From positions 18,568 through 82,567 of the forward strand of contig JAADIO010000035.1 in the NCBI GenBank assembly GCA_013151235.1: a stretch of 64,000 nucleotides of DNA, in the 5' to 3' direction. Of the stretch, positions 15,087 through 23,911 are shown in pieces. This DNA comes from Deltaproteobacteria bacterium. Lineage in GTDB: Bacteria; CG2-30-53-67. The notes beneath the pieces are model-generated. The model did no database searches. It was not told the origin of the DNA and worked only from the letters and a program-made list of their open reading frames with translations. The position numbers and the translations under genes were made by a program. Every line of letters starts with the position of its first letter. The first letter of the stretch is position 1.

Positions 15087-17480
15087 TCAGCATTTCCCGG
15101 AAGAGATCAACACCTCCGAAATCTCCCGTACTCGTTCCATCTTCGTTTCCACTTGGCGAACCAGAGCGGCAGAATCGCTCCAACCTTTCTCCAAGAATGA
15201 CAAAGGAACGTCGAGGGACGTTCCAACCTCTTCCGGCAAACCGATAAGACAGAGCATCCCCCTAAGATCATTGAAAAAACGCTTTGTCGAAAAGAGGACA
15301 TCATACAATCCGGCATGCACCGGGTCCTTCTCTTTCAGGAGCAAAAGCGTTCGGATCGGAGATGTTTCATAAATCTCAAATCGGGCCTTCAACAGACAGA
15401 TCACCAGAGAAATATCAAAGATCCCGCCCTTGCCCTGCTTGAGGTCACACTCCCCCGCCAGGGTATCTGCATAGTCATGCCGTTCCTGCAATTCCCGGAC
15501 AAGATCGCGGACCAGCCGTTCCTTGTCCCGGAAAACCCTTCCCGCAATGATCTCCTCTTCAAAGCGCCGGTGCAACACCGAATCTCCGAAGACCCGTCGG
15601 GCCCCCAACAATTCGGTCCTTTCAATATAGTCCTCGGGTTCACGCCGATCGAGATAGGCCGCAAGCGCATTGAAGGGGATCACAAAAGTTCCGATCTTTT
15701 CCGCAATCCGATGATGAGGGAAATTCCCGACACGGGTCAGTTCCCGGTGCATCCGGTGAACGGCGCCCTGCAGGGACGCCGGGTCCAGACGGTCGGGATC
15801 ACAGAGAACGAACATGTCGTAATCATTGTCAAGAGCACGTCCCTCGGCATTGCCCCCCGTTGCATAGATCGCGAAACCGGAACGCCCGGTAATTCCCGCC
15901 TCCCGGCAGGCAAACCGCACCAGGTACCGGACATATCGATCCATATAGCCGGCGCGGGCAAAACGCTTCGTCCGAACGGCATGCAGGGCATAGCTCAAAA
16001 ACGACAGGTCATGACAGTCATGAAGGGTTTCATAGCAATCGGGAAAGACAACGGTCCCGGCAAGGGAGGCATAGATTCTTCCCGCAGTCCGACGAAAACG
16101 CCCGGGATCGGGAATTCCTTCCGAGGGGAGAACATCCCGTTTGACAAGACGGAGGATCTTTCTTTCGATTCGTCGCCTGCAAAAGACCTGAATGAATTCA
16201 ATATACTTTTTGAACTCCTCTTTAAAAAGGCCGGAAACCTCCCGGATCCGCCTGGAATAGCGGAAATAGCTTCGGAGCAGGACCGTCGAGGGGTGAACCC
16301 CTTCCGGTTCCCCGTACCCCATCAGGAGGGCCACACGGTCCAGAGCCGCCCGGCAATGTGCATCGGTATAAAAGACCCCCTCCTCCTGAGCATAGATCAG
16401 ATGCAGAAGAAAACGGAGGAGTTCCATAAAGGCCAGAGACTCTTCCAGGGAGGCATACTCCTCCTGCATGGCAGGGTCCATCCGCTGCAAGCTCTTGAAG
16501 ACCTTCCAGAAATGTCCCCCCACGATACCAAGGTTTGCCCGCCGGGCGGCAATCAGGATTTTGGCCAGCCGGAGACCGTCCACCTTGGGGACGATCTCCC
16601 CGCTGCGGGTCCGGTGGGCGGCCAGAGAGCGGATCTCTTCCACCACCCCCCGAATGAATCCTTCATAGTAACGGTTATCCAGGCCGGCCCGGTAAGTATA
16701 CCTCCGCACCACCCGCTCCTGAAACTCCTCGAAGAGAGAAATACTTCCCGCAATCGGCACGGCCCCGAAGAGCTGGGTAATCACAACCAGGTTCGTCCGT
16801 TCCACATCCATGAGTTCTTCATAGACATCGATACAGGCGGAAAACCACTTGGAGCCGGAGTGTTCCGACAGATAGAAATGCATCTGCGTCGCCCGGCGGT
16901 ACATCTCCCGGTTGAGCTTCCCCACCAGGCGGTTCAGCGCGGCCAGGTCACCGCCTGCACGGTGAATAATCCCGACATCAATATCATCCTGGTCCCGCCG
17001 GGCACCCACGTGACAGATCACAAACTCGGGAAGGTTCTCCTCCCCTTCCGAAAGGATATCAAGAAACGACCGGATCAGAGCGGAATAGAGGAGGGAGAAC
17101 TTCGCTTCCGCTCGCAGCAATACCTCCTTGTAGGAAGCCGTCCGGTTCGTCACGCGGGGACGATCTTTTTCCAGCAATGCGAGACAGTCAAGGTTCAGGA
17201 AAATTAACTGGAGTGCGTAATAACAACCGAGAAGATCTAAAGCTTCCTCACGGCTCCGGGCAAGATGACGGATCAGCTCCATTTCCTCCACGCAGAAGGG
17301 AGAAATCCTGTCGAGGCGAACCAGGGAGAGAACCCGTCCTTTTTCCATTCGGTCAAGCAGTTGGGGGAGGAACCTTGAAATGATGTGAAGATTTTTCCGG
17401 TAATGATTTCCCAGAAGCGAAGCTTTCCCGATCCGTTCCGTAAGGCGGGCCTCAATCCGGCAGCGTTCACGTTCCGGCAT
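15087..17480 (-). CDS. large GlnD/GlnE-like nucleotidyltransferase family protein
   Basis: 797 residues. The C-terminal third has a nucleotidyltransferase core IYATGGNAEGRALDNDYDMF with the acidic residues D551-N-D553-Y-D555, followed by DLKQGKGGIFDISLVICLLK, the pattern seen after the catalytic domain in glutamine synthetase adenylyltransferase (KLGRGGIRDIEF) and PII uridylyltransferase. An N-terminal region (about 160-250: VICHVGARRDQDDIDVGIIH, LNREMYRRATQMHFYLSEHS) looks like a second, divergent transferase domain, again as in GlnE. Neither GlnE nor GlnD proper: no HD or ACT domains are evident, and the length is shorter than GlnE. ATG has GAGAGGGG upstream. Target protein unknown. Confidence 0.75.
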   Translation of the reverse strand: MPERERCRIEARLTERIGKASLLGNHYRKNLHIISRFLPQLLDRMEKGRVLSLVRLDRISPFCVEEMELIRHLARSREEALDLLGCYYALQLIFLNLDCLALLEKDRPRVTNRTASYKEVLLRAEAKFSLLYSALIRSFLDILSEGEENLPEFVICHVGARRDQDDIDVGIIHRAGGDLAALNRLVGKLNREMYRRATQMHFYLSEHSGSKWFSACIDVYEELMDVERTNLVVITQLFGAVPIAGSISLFEEFQERVVRRYTYRAGLDNRYYEGFIRGVVEEIRSLAAHRTRSGEIVPKVDGLRLAKILIAARRANLGIVGGHFWKVFKSLQRMDPAMQEEYASLEESLAFMELLRFLLHLIYAQEEGVFYTDAHCRAALDRVALLMGYGEPEGVHPSTVLLRSYFRYSRRIREVSGLFKEEFKKYIEFIQVFCRRRIERKILRLVKRDVLPSEGIPDPGRFRRTAGRIYASLAGTVVFPDCYETLHDCHDLSFLSYALHAVRTKRFARAGYMDRYVRYLVRFACREAGITGRSGFAIYATGGNAEGRALDNDYDMFVLCDPDRLDPASLQGAVHRMHRELTRVGNFPHHRIAEKIGTFVIPFNALAAYLDRREPEDYIERTELLGARRVFGDSVLHRRFEEEIIAGRVFRDKERLVRDLVRELQERHDYADTLAGECDLKQGKGGIFDISLVICLLKARFEIYETSPIRTLLLLKEKDPVHAGLYDVLFSTKRFFNDLRGMLCLIGLPEEVGTSLDVPLSFLEKGWSDSAALVRQVETKMERVREISEVLISSGKC

Positions 17481-17526
17481 AATCCCCTCTCCCGGGAGAA
17501 AAGATGTGTTTCAGGTCCGGTGAAAA

Positions 17527-17730
17527 CTTAGTAGTCCTGTTCGTAAATACTGTGACGCACCGAGAGGATTGCAGGATGGCCTCATCAGGGCGTGTAACAA
17601 AGGCATACCCCTGTGGTACTGCAGAGAGCACAACGTAGAGGAAGAAGCCGTCCTGCGGCACTCAAATGCCTGCCTGTGCGGGCGGGCCGCACGCAGACAG
17701 GCCACCGTATTTACGAATAGGGCCCCTTAG
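17527..17730 (-). repeat. MITE-like element, copy 2 (inverted relative to copy 1)
   Basis: About 204 bp. Read on the minus strand it starts CTAAGGGGCCCTATTCG and TAAATACGGTGGCCTG and ends CGCACCG then GTGACAG... in the same order as copy 1, finishing with the GTCCTGTTCGTAAATACTGTG end in inverse. Terminal repeats and the internal GC-rich hairpin are shared; the central part differs by about 20 bases in length. Its left terminus overlaps the stop codon of the YhaM-like gene (TAA within CTAAG). The other end is 46 bases before the GlnD/GlnE-like start. The whole gap 17481-17726 is this element plus a short leader. Confidence 0.75.
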
Positions 17731-18761
17731 AAGAGGGTCGGAGGGTCCTCCGCCCGGGCCTTCTCTTCTTCCACCGGTTTCTCCAGCGAGAGCGGTGGAG
17801 ATTTCTCCGATTCCCGTTTCCGGTCAAACCCCTTGAAAACATACTGACCAAGAAGGGAATGATACTTGCTCCATCGTTCCGGGGAAGGATCGGCCATGAG
17901 CTGACGGAAGACTTGCACCTTGGCATCAAGATCGTCCAACATGTGGAGTACGAGGGCCTCCAGGGTCATCGGTTTAACCGGTGAACCGAACTCCTCCCGA
18001 CCGTGATGGGAGAGCAGAAGATGTTTTAAAAGGAGCGCCTTCTCTTCCGGAAAGGAGGGCAGAGACCGGATCACTTCGGAGATCCACTCGAGTTCGATGG
18101 AAATATGCCCGAGGAGCCGCCCTCGATCCGAATAATCGAAGCCGCGAAGATAGGTAAGCTCTTCCACCTTCCCCAGGTCATGCAGAAGGATGCCGGTCCG
18201 GAGGAGATCCCGGTCCAGCTCGGGATAATGGGGGGCCACCCGTTCCCCTAATCCAAAGAGGGAGAGCGTATGTTCGAGAAGACCGCCCAAGTAGGCATGA
18301 TGCATCGCCTTGGCGGCAGGCGCCCGGCGCATCTTGTCTGCAAGGGAGGGGTCCTCGAAGATAGACTGCAGGAGTTTCCGGTAGTCGGGATCCGCCACCG
18401 TCTCCCGTGCCGCCGTCAACGCCGTCCACATTTCCTCCGGGTCCCGGGCGGAAGAAGGAAGAAAATCAGCAGGATCAATCGTTGCATCCTCCACACGGAC
18501 GAGGGACTGCAGGCTCATCTGGAGTTTTCCGTTATACTCCGTAACCTGCCCCGCCACCTGAAGAAAGTCCCCTTTCGAAAATTCCTGCGCCACCCGGTCG
18601 GCCTTCTCCCAAACCTTGGCATCGATCTCGCCGGAACGGTCACCTAATTTCACCGTTAAAAATGGTTTGCCTGCCCGCGTCGTGGCCAAACTCTTTGCCC
18701 GTACCAGATAGATTCCGCTGACCTTTTGTCCCTCCGCCAGTTCTGCAATCCTGCATCCCAT
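17727..18761 (-). CDS. YhaM-like 3'-5' exoribonuclease (OB-fold plus HD domain)
   Basis: 344 residues. An N-terminal OB-fold (GQKVSGIYLVRAKSLATTRA, GDRSGEIDAKVWEKAD, GDFLQVAGQVTEYNGKLQM) is joined to an HD phosphohydrolase domain (KAMHHAYLGGLLEHTLSLF, LLHDLGKVEELTY, LKHLLLSHHGREEFGSP). This two-domain order is that of YhaM, a 3'-5' exoribonuclease, in which the HD metals do the cleavage. The ATG has AAGGGGAG 4 bases upstream. The stop codon lies at the edge of MITE-like copy 2. Confident family; nuclease activity here is inferred. Confidence 0.88.
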   Translation of the reverse strand: MGCRIAELAEGQKVSGIYLVRAKSLATTRAGKPFLTVKLGDRSGEIDAKVWEKADRVAQEFSKGDFLQVAGQVTEYNGKLQMSLQSLVRVEDATIDPADFLPSSARDPEEMWTALTAARETVADPDYRKLLQSIFEDPSLADKMRRAPAAKAMHHAYLGGLLEHTLSLFGLGERVAPHYPELDRDLLRTGILLHDLGKVEELTYLRGFDYSDRGRLLGHISIELEWISEVIRSLPSFPEEKALLLKHLLLSHHGREEFGSPVKPMTLEALVLHMLDDLDAKVQVFRQLMADPSPERWSKYHSLLGQYVFKGFDRKRESEKSPPLSLEKPVEEEKARAEDPPTLF

Positions 18762-18773
18762 TTCGCTCCCCTT

Positions 18774-18842
18774 CCATGGAAAAGATTCGGTGGCATCCCG
18801 CCTTCGTCGGTTTCCGGCATGCTACTATATCTTTTTCCATGG
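18774..18842. repeat. inverted repeat upstream of the YhaM-like gene
   Basis: CCATGGAAAAGAT (18774-18786) and its inverse ATCTTTTTCCATGG (18829-18842, one extra T) flank 42 bases in the leader of the minus-strand YhaM-like gene. A minus-strand promoter-like pair TTGAAC (18852-18847), 17 bases, TATAGT (18829-18824) overlaps the distal arm. Could be an operator dyad or a leader hairpin; unassigned. Confidence 0.4.
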
Positions 18843-18869
18843 GGAAGTTCAAGCAGAAGACAGAATCAT

Positions 18870-19658
18870 TCATCTATGTTGTCGGGACCGGCGGGGAATC
18901 CCGAAGATCCCGACGAGACCTATCCCCAGGAGGAAGAGACTGGCCGGTTCCGGAACGGCACTTATTTGATGTATCTCCGCAGGGGAGAGACAGTAATCAT
19001 AAATTTCAAGATCGTCAAGCATCCCCGAGAAGTACCAGGGATTGTTTCCCCCTTCCATGCGGGTCATCCCCATGATCATCGGGGAACCGGTCCTGCTGTA
19101 GTTGAAGACATACCCCTGGCTGCCGACCGGCACCCCATCGATGTAGAGGTACATGTTCCCGAACTGAAAGGCCGTTGTCAAATGGTGCCATTGACCGTCA
19201 TTGACGGCAAAGGGAGACTCTATGACGGCCACTTTCGTACCTGCACGAGGGCTCTCGTCCAGGGCCACATGAGCCTTGCCGTCGACCATCCTGACGGAGA
19301 AACCATGATTGGTCCCGTACCAGGCATCAGGATCGGAGCTGAAGATCGTCCCGATCGAGGTCTGAGTGGTCTGAAACCAGGTAGCGAAGGTAAAGACCGC
19401 CGGCTGCAGGACATCATCGAAATGGACATAGTCGTCGACACCATCGAAGGAAAGAGCACCCGCCGGGTTGCCAAAACGGTCGGCAACAAAGGTCCCCCCC
19501 ATCACCGTCCCGTCATAACCATTTCCCGTGGCATCCATGGCGTTTCCATCAAAGGGAAAGTAAGCCACCGGTCCATCAATCGGTGCAGCACCCACGGGCT
19601 GCCAGGCAAAGAGAATGCAGGGCATCAGGAGAAGGATAGAGAGGATCTTTTTCATCAT
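18870..19658 (-). CDS. secreted LamG-fold protein with PEP-CTERM sorting signal
   Basis: 262 residues. Residues 1-24 form a signal peptide (ILSILLLMPCILFAWQPVGA). The middle is a concanavalin A-like LamG domain: PVAYFPFDGNAMDATGNGYD, ALSFDGVDDYVHF, WHHLTTAFQFGNMYLYIDGV, GMLDDLEIYDYCLS. The C-terminus has VPEPASLFLLG, a hydrophobic run and the basic end PRRSRQHR, the tripartite PEP-CTERM signal recognised by exosortase. The protein would be exported, cleaved and attached at or released from the cell surface, probably with exopolysaccharide. No exosortase gene is within the window. Confidence 0.88.
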   Translation of the reverse strand: MMKKILSILLLMPCILFAWQPVGAAPIDGPVAYFPFDGNAMDATGNGYDGTVMGGTFVADRFGNPAGALSFDGVDDYVHFDDVLQPAVFTFATWFQTTQTSIGTIFSSDPDAWYGTNHGFSVRMVDGKAHVALDESPRAGTKVAVIESPFAVNDGQWHHLTTAFQFGNMYLYIDGVPVGSQGYVFNYSRTGSPMIMGMTRMEGGNNPWYFSGMLDDLEIYDYCLSPAEIHQISAVPEPASLFLLGIGLVGIFGIPRRSRQHR

Positions 19659-20044
19659 CGGCTCCTTTCATAAAGAATGATTGAGAAAAGAGGGATTCGC
19701 TCCACGGTTCCGGAACCGGAAATCAGATTCCTTCCAATCCGTTCAAAAGCACAATACATGCCAACTTCTCCAGCAACCAGAAACCCGGAAGAAGGCCTTG
19801 TGAATCAAAGAGAAAGCCCGGAGTACCGGCACGACCGAACGGGGAAGAACCCTCGTGTCGGATCAATATTCTGACAACCGTCAGATGTTCAACAAAAAAA
19901 GAAGAACCTTCCCCGGCCAGGAAAAACCGGAACAGTGCTGCATCTGTTTCCGGCAAAATCGGGGGAAGCCCCGGAAAAAATTGGAGGTTGACGTGGAGGA
20001 GGTCCGACTGTATCCTGCCTCAAGGAAGGAGACATACACTGTTA
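19659..20044. other. intergenic region between divergent LamG and two-component genes
   Basis: No convincing gene. It contains a hairpin CCGGAACAG (19927-19935) / CTGTTTCCGG (19944-19953) and, at its right end, the promoter and ribosome site of the response regulator. The short ORFs here have no recognisable content. Confidence 0.5.
19988..20016 (+). promoter_or_regulatory. predicted promoter of the two-component operon
   Basis: TTGACG (19988-19993), 17-base spacer, TATCCT (20011-20016), then AAGGAAGGAG at 20022-20031 ahead of the ATG at 20045. Confidence 0.5.
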
Positions 20045-20722
20045 ATGCGTATCCTGCTGATCGAAGATGACGCAAAAACGGCAGAGTTTATCCTGAAGGG
20101 ATTGCGTCAGGAAAATTATGCTGTCGATCATACAACAAACGGAGAGGACGGGCTCCACCAGGCCTGCACCACTCCCTACGATGCAGCGGTTGTTGACGTC
20201 ATGCTTCCGAAGCTGGACGGATTGGAAGTCATCCGGAAGATGCGCAACCGGGGGGTACAAACCCCGGTGATCATTCTCAGCGCCCGAAGTACAGTGCATG
20301 ACCGTGTTTGCGGTCTGCAGGCAGGAGGAGATGACTACCTTGTCAAGCCCTTTGCCTTTTCGGAATTAACAGCCCGGATCCAGGCGCTTCTTCGCCGATC
20401 CGCACCCGTCAATACTCCGATGACCCTGAGCGTCGGAGACCTCACAATGGACCTGGTACGTCGCAAGATCTTCCGCGGGGGAGTTTCCATCGAACTTCAG
20501 CCAAAGGAGATGGCCCTGCTCGAATACCTGATGCGGAACACGGGAAGGGTGATCTCCAAAACCATGATCATGGAGCATGTCTGGGATTACAATTTCGATC
20601 CCCAGACGAATGTCGTGGAATCCCGGATCTGCCGCCTGCGCGACAAGATAGACCGTCCGTTCAGGGAAAAGCTGATCCACACCATCCGGGGTATCGGATA
20701 TGTCCTCGAGAAAAAAACATAG
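20045..20722 (+). CDS. OmpR-family response regulator (CusR/CopR-like)
   Basis: 225 residues from ATG 20045. The receiver domain has the acidic pair in LIEDDAKTAEF, the phospho-Asp in AVVDVMLPKLDG and Lys in LVKPFAF; the C-terminal winged helix has ELQPKEMALLEYLMRNTGRV then ISKTMIMEHVWDYNFDPQTN and VVESRICRLRDKID. The Asn-Val-Val-Glu and the residues around the recognition helix are those of the CusR/CopR/IrlR heavy-metal branch. The stop overlaps the kinase start by 23 bases, and the downstream TolC-MFP-RND genes are the likely targets. The metal or stress sensed is unknown. Confidence 0.9.
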   Translation: MRILLIEDDAKTAEFILKGLRQENYAVDHTTNGEDGLHQACTTPYDAAVVDVMLPKLDGLEVIRKMRNRGVQTPVIILSARSTVHDRVCGLQAGGDDYLVKPFAFSELTARIQALLRRSAPVNTPMTLSVGDLTMDLVRRKIFRGGVSIELQPKEMALLEYLMRNTGRVISKTMIMEHVWDYNFDPQTNVVESRICRLRDKIDRPFREKLIHTIRGIGYVLEKKT

Positions 20723-22130
20723 ACCCTTCCGGACCGTAACCTTCCGCCTCACCTTGGGATACGCGCTTCTTTTCAGCATCCTATCCGTAGCCGCCTTCGG
20801 CTGGGCATACATGGCGATCATATCCGGGTTCAACGACCAGTTAGACCGCAACCTGAAGGGTGATACCGTAGAGTTCGAAACCCTCTACATGGAAAAGGGA
20901 CTCGGCGCCCTGCAGAAGGAGTTCGACCGGGAATCGGAATCGGACGGCAGGAACCGCGTATTCATGGAGCTGATCTCCGGGGACGGGAGGATACTGGCCG
21001 CATCGGACCTCGAGGCCTGGGGTTCCCTCCCTCCACGGCCCACCGCGGTGAAGGATAAACAGGAGCGGATCCGGTTCCGCACACTCACGCTTCCGGACCG
21101 GGAAGATCCCGTCCGCACCGTATGCAAGGAGATCCCGGGCGGCAAGATCCTCCGCATAGGGAGGACCCGCGAAGAAAACGAAATCCTCGTGCGCAAGCTG
21201 AGGGAGATATTCGGAACCACATTGACCGTACTGATCCTCCTCGGCGGACTGGGCGGCGGTGTGGCAGCGAGGCGTGCCATGGCAGGGGTGTCACGGGTCA
21301 CGGAAACAGCCCTCAGGATCGGCCGGGGCCATCTATCCCGCAGGGTCCCGCCGGGCAACGAAGGAGAGGAGATCGAGGCCCTGGCCAGCGCCTTCAATGC
21401 CATGCTGGAACGTATCGACTCCCTCGTCTCAGGCCTGGAAGAGGTCATACACAACATCGCCCACGATCTGAGGAGCCCGCTGACGAGAATCCGCGGCATC
21501 GCCGAGACGACCCTGACCGGCCCGGATGACCCGGCAGCATACCGGGAGATGGCCGGAACGGTCGTGGAAGAGTGTGACCGCCTGGTCGGTCTTATCCAGA
21601 CCCTGCTGGAGATAGCCGAAAACGATGCCGGCGCTGCGGAGATCCCCATGGCCGGGGTCGACATGGCCGGCCTGCTGAAGGATGCCGTCGAACTTTTCGA
21701 GGCGCCGGCCGAAGACAGGCGGATAGGGCTGGAAGCAAATATCTCCGGCGAACCGGTGCTTATCGACGGCGACCCGCGCCGTCTCCAGCGGGCCGTGGCA
21801 AACCTGCTCGACAACGCCATAAAGTACACCTCCCCGGGGGGGAGGATCAACGTATCGGCCCGCCGGGAGGATGGATCGGTCAGGATCGACATAACCGACA
21901 CCGGAATCGGGATAGACCCGGACAAGCAATCCCGCATATTCGACCGTTTCTACCGCATCGCCCCGGCCCGCACCACTCCCGGGAACGGGCTCGGCCTGAG
22001 CCTCGCGCGATCCGTTATCAGGAGACACCACGGGGAGATCTCCGTCACCAGCACACCCGGAATGGGAAGCACCTTCACCATCCGGCTCCCCGCACGGAAG
22101 GATCATCCTGAAAATCATGATCCAGTATGA
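20700..22130 (+). CDS. sensor histidine kinase, partner of the preceding regulator
   Basis: 476 residues. Two membrane segments (about 16-40 and 178-198) bracket a periplasmic sensor of about 135 residues. A HAMP region (ETALRIGRGHLSRRVP) precedes the H-box NIAHDLRSPLTRIRG with H255, then the ATPase boxes NLLDNAIKYTSPGG, DTGIGIDPDK, FDRFYR and GNGLGLSLARSV. Architecture is that of CusS/IrlS heavy-metal or envelope-stress kinases. The sensor part lacks obvious His/Met metal clusters, so a metal ligand is not supported directly. Overlaps the regulator gene by 23 bases. Confidence 0.9.
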   Translation: MSSRKKHRPFRTVTFRLTLGYALLFSILSVAAFGWAYMAIISGFNDQLDRNLKGDTVEFETLYMEKGLGALQKEFDRESESDGRNRVFMELISGDGRILAASDLEAWGSLPPRPTAVKDKQERIRFRTLTLPDREDPVRTVCKEIPGGKILRIGRTREENEILVRKLREIFGTTLTVLILLGGLGGGVAARRAMAGVSRVTETALRIGRGHLSRRVPPGNEGEEIEALASAFNAMLERIDSLVSGLEEVIHNIAHDLRSPLTRIRGIAETTLTGPDDPAAYREMAGTVVEECDRLVGLIQTLLEIAENDAGAAEIPMAGVDMAGLLKDAVELFEAPAEDRRIGLEANISGEPVLIDGDPRRLQRAVANLLDNAIKYTSPGGRINVSARREDGSVRIDITDTGIGIDPDKQSRIFDRFYRIAPARTTPGNGLGLSLARSVIRRHHGEISVTSTPGMGSTFTIRLPARKDHPENHDPV

Positions 22131-22215
22131 CCGGATTGTCATGTTGGGGTCACGGCGGGAGCAAAGAAGACTGTTATGATACGGCCTTGATGAATAATCC
22201 GGAGGGAAAGAGCCT

Positions 22216-23871
22216 GTGAAACGCGCGGTCCCGGTCGCCCTGTCGGCCTTAATCATGTTTTACATCCTGCCCCTGGGAATCCGTCCCCTCATGATTCCTG
22301 ATGAAACACGCTACGCGGAGATCCCCCGGGAAATGCTGCAAACCGGGGACTGGGTGGTCCCCCGCCTTGACGGTCTCCGTTATTTCGAGAAACCGGTCCT
22401 GGGATACTGGATCGAAGCGGGAGCACAGTCGCTCTTCGGGCAGAACCGGTTCGCCGCCCGTTTTCCTTCGGCCCTCTCCGCCCTCCTGACCGCCTGGATG
22501 CTTTTCATCCTTGTCCGCAGGTTCGGCGGGGGAAGGTTGCCGGGAATCACGGCATTCTTCATCTGCCTGACCAGCCTGGAGGTCTTCCTGTTGGGAACCT
22601 TCAATGTCCTGGACGGTCTTTTCAGCCTCTTCCTTACGGCGGCCATGGTCTTATTTTTCTTCGCCCACAGAGAAACCGGCCCATGGAAGAAAGGCCGCCT
22701 TCTCGCCCTCTCCGGCGCATCCTGCGGGCTGGCCTTCCTGACCAAGGGCTTCCTGGCATTCGCCATCCCGGTCGCGGCTGTCGTTCCATACATGATCATG
22801 GAACGCAGGACGAAAGAGCTGCTCCGGGTTTTCCTGATTCCCGCCGTTTCTGCCCTGCTGGTCGCACTCCCCTGGTCCCTGGCCGTCTTCCGCAGGGCGC
22901 CCGATTTCTGGAGGCACTTCTTCTGGGTGGAACACATAAGGCGATTCTTTTCCGGCGACCCGCAACATCCCCAGCCGTTCTGGTTCTTCGTGCCCGTACT
23001 CCTGGCGGGAGCGCTCCCGTGGTCCTTGCTTTTCCCGGCCGCCTTCCGCGGACTGAAGGGAAGACGCCCCATGGATCCGCTCACCCGGTTCGCCCTGTGC
23101 TGGCTCCTGTTCCCCTTCATTCTCCTCTCCGCCTCGCACGGCAAACTGATCACCTACATCCTCCCCTGCTATCCGCCCCTCGCCGTACTGTTAGCGTCCG
23201 GACTGCACGCATATCCCGCAAAGGAAGAAAAAAAAGCATTCACCGCGGCGGCACCGGCCGCGGCAGGCCTTGCAGCACTCCTTGCAGCGTTCCCGGTCTT
23301 CATCCGGTGGACCCGGCTTCCCGGAGTGCCGGGTTACGGACCCGGGGAGGCCATGAAATGGGCGGCCGCATCCCTTCTTCTACTGGGCGCAGCCCTCTTC
23401 TTTCTCTTTTCGGCGCGATCAGGGCAGCGGGAGAACCGGCCGGCGCTTTACACTATCGCCGCCTGTCTCATGCTGGCTTCCATATATTTTTCGGTCCCGG
23501 ACCGGATCCTGCAGGCCAGGTCTCCGGGGCCTTTCCTGCTGAGTCACAAGAAGGAGGCAACGGGCAGGACCATCCTGGTCTCGGAGGGAGGGCTCGCACC
23601 GGCCCTTTGCTGGTACTACAAAAGGAACGATGTCCTCATCCTCGAAGACGAGGCGGGTGAGCTGAAGTACGGTCTTGGTTACCCCGATGCCGAAGACCAT
23701 GGAATAAGCCTCGGGCGGCTCGCCGAACTCGTGCGCGAAACCTCCGGGACGGGCCGCCGGGTCGTCCTGGTCGGCAGGACCCGTCTGTACGAATCCTGGA
23801 GGAAGGTCCTTCCCGAACCGGTCAGTGAAGAGAAAGATGTGACGGGGACATTCATCATCGCCGGGTTCTGA
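22216..23871 (+). CDS. ArnT-like glycosyltransferase (GT39/PMT superfamily)
   Basis: 551 residues, GTG start with GGAGGGA 9 bases upstream. About 11-12 hydrophobic segments; the first periplasmic loop has IPDETRYAEIPREMLQTGDW with the catalytic-type Asp-Glu, and LRYFEKPVLGYWIEA follows, both strongly ArnT-like. ArnT moves 4-amino-4-deoxy-L-arabinose from undecaprenyl phosphate to lipid A at the periplasmic face, which lowers binding of cationic peptides and metals. No other arn genes are present, so the donor sugar is uncertain. Its place between a two-component system and an efflux set suggests a shared envelope-defence regulon. Confidence 0.85.
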   Translation: MKRAVPVALSALIMFYILPLGIRPLMIPDETRYAEIPREMLQTGDWVVPRLDGLRYFEKPVLGYWIEAGAQSLFGQNRFAARFPSALSALLTAWMLFILVRRFGGGRLPGITAFFICLTSLEVFLLGTFNVLDGLFSLFLTAAMVLFFFAHRETGPWKKGRLLALSGASCGLAFLTKGFLAFAIPVAAVVPYMIMERRTKELLRVFLIPAVSALLVALPWSLAVFRRAPDFWRHFFWVEHIRRFFSGDPQHPQPFWFFVPVLLAGALPWSLLFPAAFRGLKGRRPMDPLTRFALCWLLFPFILLSASHGKLITYILPCYPPLAVLLASGLHAYPAKEEKKAFTAAAPAAAGLAALLAAFPVFIRWTRLPGVPGYGPGEAMKWAAASLLLLGAALFFLFSARSGQRENRPALYTIAACLMLASIYFSVPDRILQARSPGPFLLSHKKEATGRTILVSEGGLAPALCWYYKRNDVLILEDEAGELKYGLGYPDAEDHGISLGRLAELVRETSGTGRRVVLVGRTRLYESWRKVLPEPVSEEKDVTGTFIIAGF

Positions 23872-23911
23872 CCCATGACGGGCGGGGCCCTTTCCGGAAA
23901 GATGTGAAATC

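Noticed and set aside
15315-17207. 630-codon open frame on the plus strand opposite the GlnD/GlnE-like gene
   Set aside because: It has no recognisable domain and its composition (Pro, His, Gly rich) is that of a reverse-strand shadow of a GC-rich gene; the minus-strand frame has clear motifs.
17511-17705. Small ORF similar to the one at 11681
   Set aside because: Same reason: a by-product of MITE-like copy 2.
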